A stretch of DNA of 15,435 bases from Candidatus Curtissbacteria bacterium (GTDB lineage Bacteria; Patescibacteriota; Microgenomatia; Curtissbacterales; GWA2-41-24): positions 1 to 15,435 of the forward strand of contig JACPYZ010000068.1 in the NCBI GenBank assembly GCA_016195765.1. Direction: 5' to 3'. A program made the translations under genes and the position numbers. The notes under the pieces were generated by a model, which was not told the origin of the DNA, did no database searches, and was given only the letters and a program-made list of their open reading frames with translations. Positions 7,515 through 13,847 of the stretch are shown here, in pieces; position 1 is the stretch's first letter, and each line of letters starts with the position of its first letter.

Positions 7515-9026
7515 TTATTTAGATAAATCAAAAATAATGAACTTATCATTGTCTTCCAAAACTTTGTAGTTGCTATACATGTATTCAGAAAAAAACTTAT
7601 TTGAAATAAATTGACTCTTATTCCCTGATGCAAAAACTTTTGCACCTAATCTTCGACGGTCTTCCAGCTCCTCAATCGCACTACTTACTTGCGTATCTTC
7701 GATTTTAATAAACTCAAAATGTTCTTTTATCTTTTCGCGATCAACATTAAAAGACCAGCCTTTTCGATTGCTGTAGTAAACGAGTGCAGGCCCGCCGTCC
7801 ATTGAGCCCACTATTAAGTCGTCAGGCTTGGTTAGCTTCTCCAGACTGCCAGCTGCATCTTTGACAAAAGAAAACCTTTCTATGGGCCTGTAGGCTCTTT
7901 GCATAGTGATGGGTAGGGTTGAGATTAAGTAGATAAAGAAAAACAATGTGGTTGCAAAAATACGATTTCTAATGACGGCAGTTCGTGATGAAACCACCAT
8001 ATTTATTATTGACTCGGAAGCAATCGCCATAAATATAGAAGCGATCGGTAAAAATGGTAAGTGGTAGTACTCATGAGACATTACATGTCTGTTAAAAACA
8101 ACAAAATAAAGGATCACACCAGAAAGCCAAGAGTAAATAAAACCGAAATTCTTCTTTGGTTTCAATAAAAGACCAAGGGTAAGAAGCAATAAACCGATTG
8201 GTAAAAGAACAAGGTTTAGTTCAAATCCAAAAATATTCGAATAGTATGGATAACTAACATATAAAGAAGGATCAAACCAATTAACCAATCTATAATCACT
8301 TGCAAAAAAACTATCAATTTTTACAGAAAAAATATAACTATGTCTGTACCAAAGAAACGCCGGTACAAAAGACAGGATAAGGAAAAAAAAGAATTTGAAA
8401 TTAACAATCTTGCGATCTTTTTGAAAGAAAATATAGTAAAAAACTGGGAATAAAAATACGGCTGCCGTTATTTTCAAAAGAACTGCCCAAGAAAATAATA
8501 CCGCTGCCACTAGTAAATAGATAAATTTGTTAGCAAGAAGCCATTTGTGTAAAAAGTACAGTGAAGCTATCGCGGAAAATAGCATCATTTCATCTGGTTG
8601 GAAAGCTCTTGAAGTTAAAACACTAAGGGGAGAAAAAGTAAAAAAAGCGACAGAGTAGGTAGCGATAGTTTTACCTAGCAATTTGGAAATTAACAAAAAT
8701 AAAAATAAAGTGGCAAACGCATAAGAAGCAATCGAAACGATTCTTCCCTGCCAGTCACCAAAGCTTCCTAAAATAGTACTTAAATAAGCTACAACCAAAT
8801 TGTAGCCAGGAAACTCTATCAAATAATACTTATGTTGTGGTCCATAATAATCAACCCTTGGGTATAGAAAGTTAAATTTATCCTCAATCAAATTCTTTGT
8901 AATATTTGCAGTCTGAATTTGACGAGTGGGATAAAAGTCCACCAGTGGTAGATCAATTTTGTAGACACGCTGAAGTAAACCAAAAGCAATTATAAAGGCA
9001 ACTATTAAAGTTCTTGATGTTTTCAT
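7515..9026 (-). CDS. GT39 (PMT/ArnT-like) membrane glycosyltransferase
   Basis: A 503-residue GT-C protein of the dolichyl-phosphate-mannose/ArnT/RgtA type (GT39/PMT superfamily). The first loop carries PLVDFYPTRQIQTANITKNL (27-46), the family's D...RQ-x-QTA signature, with D30 a candidate catalytic base. EFPGYN (71-76) and QPDE (143-146) are also typical positions. About ten further hydrophobic segments reach roughly residue 350. The C-terminal 140 residues are soluble and end in a YKVLEDNDKFIIFDL strand pair, like two of the plus-strand membrane proteins. It should transfer a sugar from a polyprenyl-phosphate donor to a lipid- or protein-linked acceptor outside the membrane. Its ATG sits one base past the TAG of the upstream gene and has AAGGAA 5 bases ahead, so it is the terminal gene of the minus-strand operon. 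Confidence 0.86.
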   Translation of the reverse strand: MKTSRTLIVAFIIAFGLLQRVYKIDLPLVDFYPTRQIQTANITKNLIEDKFNFLYPRVDYYGPQHKYYLIEFPGYNLVVAYLSTILGSFGDWQGRIVSIASYAFATLFLFLLISKLLGKTIATYSVAFFTFSPLSVLTSRAFQPDEMMLFSAIASLYFLHKWLLANKFIYLLVAAVLFSWAVLLKITAAVFLFPVFYYIFFQKDRKIVNFKFFFFLILSFVPAFLWYRHSYIFSVKIDSFFASDYRLVNWFDPSLYVSYPYYSNIFGFELNLVLLPIGLLLLTLGLLLKPKKNFGFIYSWLSGVILYFVVFNRHVMSHEYYHLPFLPIASIFMAIASESIINMVVSSRTAVIRNRIFATTLFFFIYLISTLPITMQRAYRPIERFSFVKDAAGSLEKLTKPDDLIVGSMDGGPALVYYSNRKGWSFNVDREKIKEHFEFIKIEDTQVSSAIEELEDRRRLGAKVFASGNKSQFISNKFFSEYMYSNYKVLEDNDKFIIFDLSK

Positions 9027-9027
9027 G

Positions 9028-10608
9028 CTAATTCCTTGTTACTGTATTGGCGAGTTGTTTGATAGATATTTTTCCTATACTGGAATAGTTCTGCAAAAAC
9101 TGTCGTTGTTTACGGCGCATAACATTGCGAGTGGAAAACATTCTACTGTCTAGTAGTAGTTTAACCAACCCCCTTTCATTTTTAGTAACGCCGTTCACGT
9201 TATCCTCATCAAGGAATTTTACACCCCATTCCATCGAAGGAAAATAAATTACCGGTTTGCTCAGTATAAGCGCATCAAGTGCCGCAGATGTTGTTTGTGC
9301 AATTATTAAATCAGATTCCTCTATTGCAGATTTCAAAGTTTCTTCTCCTGACAGATCGAACGAGATTTTGTATTTTTTTGAAATCGAAAATGGCAAGGTT
9401 GTGTCCGCCCTTGGATGAAGCCTCAATCTCAACCTATATTTAAAATCGACCTTAGACAAAGCCCCAAAAAGTTGTTCGTAACTCTGGTCGGCACTTTTTA
9501 TGGTGTTCAAAAGAAAAAGTCCATCAGAATCTTGAGCAAGAAAAAGAATTTTTTTCTTAGAGGATTTATTTAAAGCCAAACTCTTTGACACAGCAAGCTT
9601 ACTGTAGTCAATAAAAGGTGGCCATCCGCCAATCAATATTTTTTCCCAAGAGATCCCTCTACTTGCAAGTATTTCGGCTGGGATTTCACCCCAAGCAATC
9701 ATTTTGTCGCCGCAAAAGTACTTTGATTCCGCACCAAAGGTTATACCATGTTGAATTTCCCAAGATTCAATATTTTTCGCCTTATTCTTCCTAATATAAG
9801 TTTGTATGTTTGAAGCGTTGGTTAGGTATATAAATTTTTGAACGTCATAAGTTTTCATGAGCGTTGAATAAAAAATTTCATGAAGATACAAAGCAGGAAG
9901 ATCAGTCAAAAATAAAGAGATTAGACGCGGTTTGATCAGATCCCATAAATCGTAACCTAAAAAACTTATTTTCTCTTCTTGAACGTAAAAAAAAGTTTTT
10001 ATTAACAAAAACAATTTAACCAACACATATTGCGGTATAGCAGAGAAGTCCACCCATCCGCTGTAATCAATATGTTTGATTTTGTTTCTTTCCAGATCTG
10101 GTCTTGAATTGCCAAGCTTGCCAATCACCAAAGGCTCAAATTGCCTGCCATTTAAAATGGTGGAAATTAAACTTAAACAGTTTTTTACGTGGTAAGTATT
10201 TGCAGCAATTATAATTACTTTTCCAGCAATTCGAGGTGCAAACCCAGATCGCACCTTCGGTAATAGCGCAAACTGTACTGTATACTTTATGAGCCAAAAA
10301 CTTTTTGATATGTTTGATGTTGTTACTGCATAACGGCTTGCAACAGTTAAAATGAGAGGAGAGTAAGCATCGAAGTTTGAAACGAGCTTTATTTTTGCCT
10401 TGGTGAAGCGGAAGCTTAATTTTTCACTGAGATCGAAAATCCTGCCTTTTACACTTGCTGGGAAAAAACTTTCAATGTTTTGGTAGTCGAGGCCCTTGTT
10501 AATGAGATATTCTTTTGCAGTTGTGCTCAGCGGGAAATAAATAACATCACGCGTCGACGTGGTTTCAATATCACGGCCAGAGAACACAAAAGCCAGATCT
10601 TTAGACAT
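9028..10608 (-). CDS. Capsule/polysialyltransferase-like GT-B glycosyltransferase (putative nonulosonate transferase)
   Basis: A 526-residue, mostly soluble protein. The N-terminal part (1-280) has a stretch VIIIAANTYHVKNCLSLIS (131-149) like the first Rossmann strand of a glycosyltransferase, and a second YLTNASNIQTY (261-271). The C-terminal donor half contains WEIQHGITFG (283-292), RLRLHPR (394-400) and SDLIIAQTTSAALDALILSK (432-451), followed by PVIYFPS. The 'QHG', 'HP' and Thr/Ser-rich 'TTSAALDA' elements together are seen in capsule synthesis proteins, bacterial polysialyltransferases and Kdo transferases, which use CMP-activated acidic sugars. Next to an SpsF-like cytidylyltransferase and a NeuB, the simplest reading is transfer of a CMP-nonulosonic acid to the surface glycan. 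Alternatives are Kdo, glycerol-phosphate or another capsule sugar. It lies 51 bases downstream of the SpsF gene and one base before the GT39 gene. No Shine-Dalgarno precedes its ATG. Confidence 0.72.
   Translation of the reverse strand: MSKDLAFVFSGRDIETTSTRDVIYFPLSTTAKEYLINKGLDYQNIESFFPASVKGRIFDLSEKLSFRFTKAKIKLVSNFDAYSPLILTVASRYAVTTSNISKSFWLIKYTVQFALLPKVRSGFAPRIAGKVIIIAANTYHVKNCLSLISTILNGRQFEPLVIGKLGNSRPDLERNKIKHIDYSGWVDFSAIPQYVLVKLFLLIKTFFYVQEEKISFLGYDLWDLIKPRLISLFLTDLPALYLHEIFYSTLMKTYDVQKFIYLTNASNIQTYIRKNKAKNIESWEIQHGITFGAESKYFCGDKMIAWGEIPAEILASRGISWEKILIGGWPPFIDYSKLAVSKSLALNKSSKKKILFLAQDSDGLFLLNTIKSADQSYEQLFGALSKVDFKYRLRLRLHPRADTTLPFSISKKYKISFDLSGEETLKSAIEESDLIIAQTTSAALDALILSKPVIYFPSMEWGVKFLDEDNVNGVTKNERGLVKLLLDSRMFSTRNVMRRKQRQFLQNYSSIGKISIKQLANTVTRN
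9032..9037 (-). promoter_or_regulatory. Ribosome binding site for the GT39 gene
   Basis: On the minus strand AAGGAA lies 5 bases before the ATG at 9026, inside the last codons of the upstream glycosyltransferase. It is one of only two convincing Shine-Dalgarno sequences in the window and supports this start and coupled translation. Confidence 0.6.
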
Positions 10609-10659
10609 TAAGGAAAAACAAGTATTCTGTTCGCATTTTTTTCACTGCAAAATTGCCTG

Positions 10660-11436
10660 TCATTTAGATGAAGGAATTTTAACAGAATAAGCCATTTTAA
10701 TCCTCTCGTTTGGGTAGAACTGGGTAACACTCCTATTAACAAAAACGCTATTATCATCTTTAAATAACTGTATTACTCTGTCTAAGCTGACATTATCGCC
10801 GAGCTTCTTGACAACGTTTTCTGCTGTTTTAAAATCTTCTTGAGTATCCACGGTTACTCTTACTTGAGGAAAGCTATATTTTTCAGAGGCTTCCAAACAT
10901 CCAATCGCAAAATCTGTTGGGTTGTCTATAAAGTATGTACCTATATGCTCACGATGATAATCTGTTGTGGACTTTTTTGCAGCAAGAGCCAAAGCCTCGG
11001 TTGTAAATACTTCACAAGCACTGCCTAGTGGATAACCGCGAGAATATGTATAGTCATTTTTCTCGCGAATATGTTTTTTGATAAGCTCATCAAATATAAA
11101 AGACTGGCCAAATGGATTATCAGAAGTGATCCGAACAACTATTTCCGATGAAAATTTTTTGGCAGTATCCACATACCTTGCCAAAACGTCATTTTCACTA
11201 CCACGGAAAAAATCAATATTCTTTCGCTGACAAAACTCGGCTATTTGCAAGTCAGGCTCAGAATCCGTCGTTGCGACAATTACTTTATCGATCAACTTTG
11301 CGCGAGCTGCTTCCTCAATCACCCACGCCAAAATAGGTTTCCCAAAAAGTTTCATCATAACTTTTCCTGGCAGGCGCGTAGAGCCCATTCGAGCTTGAAT
11401 TATTGCGTGAATGTTCACGAAAGAATTATATCCCAT
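10660..11436 (-). CDS. spsF: SpsF-like cytidylyltransferase (acylneuraminate cytidylyltransferase family)
   Basis: A 258-residue nucleotidyltransferase, normal length for SpsF. IIQARMGSTRLPGKV (12-26) is the family's nucleotide-binding signature. VIVATTDSEPD (52-62) and VRITSDNPFG (101-110) follow; the latter is the metal-binding strand, where many relatives have GDCP instead of SDNP. REHIGTYFIDNP (162-173) is also characteristic. Members of this family attach CMP to sialic-acid-like sugars; Bacillus SpsF works alongside SpsE, a NeuB homologue. Here a NeuB is encoded just across the divergent intergenic region, which supports a CMP-nonulosonate role. Two starts are possible: ATG at 11436 with AGGAG close upstream, or GTG at 11418, which would give the usual short N-terminus of the family. 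It heads the visible minus-strand operon. Confidence 0.82.
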   Translation of the reverse strand: MGYNSFVNIHAIIQARMGSTRLPGKVMMKLFGKPILAWVIEEAARAKLIDKVIVATTDSEPDLQIAEFCQRKNIDFFRGSENDVLARYVDTAKKFSSEIVVRITSDNPFGQSFIFDELIKKHIREKNDYTYSRGYPLGSACEVFTTEALALAAKKSTTDYHREHIGTYFIDNPTDFAIGCLEASEKYSFPQVRVTVDTQEDFKTAENVVKKLGDNVSLDRVIQLFKDDNSVFVNRSVTQFYPNERIKMAYSVKIPSSK

Positions 11437-11445
11437 CCTTCTCCT
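11425..11445 (-). promoter_or_regulatory. Start-site region of the spsF-like gene: AGGAG plus embedded TATAAT
   Basis: On the minus strand AGGAG (11441-11445) lies only 4 bases before ATG 11436, a tight spacing. Directly after that ATG comes a perfect TATAAT (11425-11430), 6 bases before an in-frame GTG at 11418. If TATAAT is a -10 box, transcription would start near that GTG and the mRNA would be leaderless. I see no good -35 at 17 bases, so the AGGAG/ATG reading is slightly favoured. Confidence 0.35.
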
Positions 11446-11589
11446 GCCAGTTCTCAGATAGGATATATCGCTGAAGTTTGCTTAAAACATGATAGATTTT
11501 TTGTTTAAAACTTACGCACAGAGCACGGCTGTAGACTTTTAGGAAATACGCTATAATACGTTGCGTTCAATCGAGAAAGAATTAGTAGT
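11437..11589. promoter_or_regulatory. Divergent intergenic region with probable promoters for both strands
   Basis: These 153 bases separate the minus-strand spsF-like gene from the plus-strand FAD/NeuB block and must contain the start signals for the latter. For the plus strand a perfect -10 TATAAT lies at 11552-11557, 32 bases before ATG 11590. The best -35 candidates (around 11529-11537, TGTAGACT) match poorly or are too close. A weak purine run, GAGAAAGAA (11573-11581), precedes ATG 11590. No clear minus-strand promoter stands out. Two near-identical 11-base direct repeats lie in the middle. Confidence 0.5.
11478..11511 (+). repeat. Paired direct repeats TTGCTTAAAAC / TTGTTTAAAAC
   Basis: TTGCTTAAAAC at 11478-11488 and TTGTTTAAAAC at 11501-11511 differ by one base and start 23 bases apart, about two helical turns. 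They lie upstream of the plus-strand TATAAT, a position where a regulator could bind. AT-richness makes chance similarity possible. Confidence 0.3.
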
Positions 11590-12180
11590 ATGGTTAACAA
11601 AACTTGGAAAAAAGTGTACGTACTCGGAGCAGGCATGAGCGGACTGGCAACTGCTTTACGACTCGCCGAACTAGGCGTCAACACGACGCTCATCGAAAAA
11701 GAGAAGCAGGTTGGAGGTCTTGCCGGCAGTTTTGCGTGGGGTGAGTTCGATAATCTCGATTACGGTCCACACATCTACCACACACCTGACAAACAGTTAG
11801 AAAGAATCTGGAAAAAAGAATATGGTGACTTGTTCTATGAAAATGAATTCTGGGGCAAGAATGTTAAAGGTGAAAATTTTGATCAATACTTCGATTACCC
11901 ACTATCTTTTGAATCTCTCAAGAAATTTCCACCAAGCGAGCAGAAAAAAATTATGAACGAGCTCTCGCATTTAGACGAGACAAAATTGGCTGAGGCAAAA
12001 AGCTATGCCCAGTACGTTCGGGAGCTCGTCGGCCCCACGCTTATGAAATATTTTTTCGTCCGTTATCCTCAAAAATTGTGGGGAGTCAAAATTGATGAAA
12101 TGACTGCTAATTGGGCACCTAAACGTGTGAATTTCAGGACTAAAGATGAACATTTCCATGCGGGGATAAGAAGAAAATAA
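11590..12180 (+). pseudogene. FAD-dependent oxidoreductase (protoporphyrinogen oxidase/UDP-galactopyranose mutase-like), N-terminal fragment, frameshifted
   Basis: The 196 residues are the N-terminal half of a flavin amine-oxidase-fold protein. YVLGAGMSGLATALRLAELG (10-29) is the dinucleotide-binding GxGxxG fold. It ends with E36 for the adenosine ribose, then VGGLAGSF (41-48), the second FAD contact. DYGPHIYHTPD (57-67), RYPQKLWGV (158-166) and ANWAPKR (173-179) place it with UDP-galactopyranose mutase-like oxidoreductases found in sugar loci. The frame ends at TAA 12178-12180, in the middle of the fold. The matching C-terminal half resumes one frame away at about 12165 and runs to about 12785. 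Joined, the two halves give roughly 400 residues. I would expect about 60-70 more between the 'PKR..FR' element and the 'VVSTIP' strand, so an internal deletion plus a frameshift is likely. Unless this is a sequencing or assembly error, the oxidoreductase is probably dead. Confidence 0.75.
12160..12180 (+). other. Frameshift/deletion point inside the FAD oxidoreductase
   Basis: The upstream frame reads HFHAG and then IRRK-stop. A -1 shift at GGGG (12162-12165) reads HFHAG then DKKKIIVSSTDAVVSTIPVP, which is clearly oxidoreductase sequence. A second possible slip site is the AAAA run at 12174-12177 directly before the TAA, where a lysine tRNA could re-pair after slipping back one base. In the downstream frame, stops at 12141 and 12147 fix the earliest possible crossover. 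A frame repair alone would not restore the residues apparently missing here. Confidence 0.65.
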
Positions 12181-12227
12181 TTGTTTCATCCACCGACGCT
12201 GTTGTATCTACAATACCTGTACCAATC

Positions 12228-13844
12228 TTGGCCGAGTACCTTGGGATCAAGAATAAGCTGAAATATCGCGGCGCGAAACTTGTTTTTGTTGCGCTCAAGA
12301 AAAGCGAAGCGATTCCTGATAAGTTTAACTTTTTATACTATGATGCTCCAGATATTATTTTTCATCGTGTAAGCGAACAAAAAAAGTTTTGCACAAACGG
12401 ATTTCCAGGTGATAAAACAGTTGTTTCATGCGAAATAGCATACACACAAGGGGATTCCCTCGATAGGGGCGACCAGAACAAAATCATGGCGCGAGCAGTT
12501 AGTGACCTTATCCGAGTCGGCCTTGCGAGAAAAGAAGAAATCCTCAGGACAAAAATTGTCTCTTTACCCTTTGTTTACCCGCTCTTGGTGCGGGGTAGTG
12601 AGCCGGAACTTGTTAATGTGCGCAGTCGCCTCGCTTCATTTAAACAGCTCTATTGCATAGGTACAGGGGGTGATTTCCGCTATGATGATCTTCAGGTACT
12701 CCAACTGCGTGGTACCGATCTTGCAGAGCGACTTGCAGTGGATGAAAGCGAAGAAGGGCGTGAGCTAGTAAAAAACGACTCAACATTCAAATTTAATCAG
12801 ACAGTTTCTCTTGGGGAGCATATTGTGGGAGGGGAACATCCTGCATTCATAATCGCCGAAGCGGGACTCAACCATAACGGTTCCCTCAAGCTTGCGCTCG
12901 AACTGATCGATCAGGCCAAGGAGGCAGGGGCAAGTGCAGTGAAATTTCAGACATACCATGCCAGCAACAGAGTATCTCGTGCCGTCAAAGGTAACCGCTA
13001 CGCAGAAGAACTCATCGATTTGGAAGAAACAACATATGACATGCTACATCGACTCGAGTTGAGTAACGAAGATCATAAAAGACTTTTTGCGTATGCAAAG
13101 AAAAAAAACATCGAAATATTTTCGACACCATTTGATTTGCAAAGCGTTGATTTACTAGAGGAGCTTGGCATCTCTTTCTACAAGATCTCTTCCATGGACC
13201 TTGTAAATTTACCGCTGATCAAGAAGGTGGCCAAAACTCAAAAGCCCATGATCATCTCGACCGGTATGTCGACTCTCGGTCAAATCGAAGATGCCGTCGA
13301 AGTGGTACGCGAGGCAGGCAACAAGAATCTCATTCTACTTCATTGTATTTCGAGCTACCCGGCATCAGCCCAGGACATGAATCTTGCTGTGATGAAAACA
13401 TTGCGCACAGCATTTGGAGTGCCGGTCGGTTTATCTGATCACTCGATTGGGATCACTGTCGCCACTGTTGCCCTCGCGCTGGGAGCAGAAATCATTGAAA
13501 GGCATTTCACACTCGATCGATTTATGGAGGGGCCAGACCATATTCTCTCGTCGGACCCCCCAGAAATGAAGGAGCTTGTGCGACTCAGCCATCTTATTCC
13601 ACTGATTAAAGGTTCGCCGGCAAAAGTCATTGTGGGAAGCGAGCGCGAAACTATCAATCGTTTCAAAAAATGTCTATATGCCGCTGTTAATATCCCGATA
13701 GGTAAGAAAATAACTGCTAGTATGATTGCGATAAAAGGTCCAGGCGGTGGCATACTACCCAAAAATATCGATCTCATAATCGGCAGAACTGCCAAAAAAG
13801 AAATTCTGAGCGACCATCCTATTGAATGGGACCATATCAGCTAG
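12228..13844 (+). CDS. neuB: C-terminal half of FAD oxidoreductase fused to NeuB/SpsE-type nonulosonic acid synthase
   Basis: The open frame really begins after the stop at 12147; 12228 is merely its first TTG, and homologous residues continue upstream. Numbering from that TTG, residues 1-170 are the second half of the flavoprotein, ending with the FAD-contact motif GTGGDFRYDD (145-154). After a short linker (171-186), residues 187-538 form a complete synthase of about 350 residues that condenses phosphoenolpyruvate with an N-acyl hexosamine to give a sialic-acid-like sugar. Its landmarks are IIAEAGLNHNGS (208-219), VKFQT (238-242), STPFD (299-303), KISSMD (319-324), the probable metal-binding histidines H372 (LHC) and H405 (SDH), and a C-terminal SAF/antifreeze-like domain from about 480 with GPGGGI. 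No ATG exists near the domain boundary. Either a fusion is made, or translation begins at a weak codon such as GTG 12738. The synthase itself looks intact. The next gene follows after 3 bases. Confidence 0.85.
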   Translation: MAEYLGIKNKLKYRGAKLVFVALKKSEAIPDKFNFLYYDAPDIIFHRVSEQKKFCTNGFPGDKTVVSCEIAYTQGDSLDRGDQNKIMARAVSDLIRVGLARKEEILRTKIVSLPFVYPLLVRGSEPELVNVRSRLASFKQLYCIGTGGDFRYDDLQVLQLRGTDLAERLAVDESEEGRELVKNDSTFKFNQTVSLGEHIVGGEHPAFIIAEAGLNHNGSLKLALELIDQAKEAGASAVKFQTYHASNRVSRAVKGNRYAEELIDLEETTYDMLHRLELSNEDHKRLFAYAKKKNIEIFSTPFDLQSVDLLEELGISFYKISSMDLVNLPLIKKVAKTQKPMIISTGMSTLGQIEDAVEVVREAGNKNLILLHCISSYPASAQDMNLAVMKTLRTAFGVPVGLSDHSIGITVATVALALGAEIIERHFTLDRFMEGPDHILSSDPPEMKELVRLSHLIPLIKGSPAKVIVGSERETINRFKKCLYAAVNIPIGKKITASMIAIKGPGGGILPKNIDLIIGRTAKKEILSDHPIEWDHIS

Positions 13845-13847
13845 AGC

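Noticed and set aside
11245..11508. An 87-codon plus-strand frame across the spsF start
   Set aside because: It is antisense to the spsF-like gene for most of its length and shows no domain; it is explained by that gene and the intergenic region.
13439..13795. A 118-codon minus-strand open frame opposite the NeuB domain
   Set aside because: It is fully antisense to highly conserved NeuB codons; long antisense frames are common in the G+C-richer segment and nothing in it resembles a protein family.
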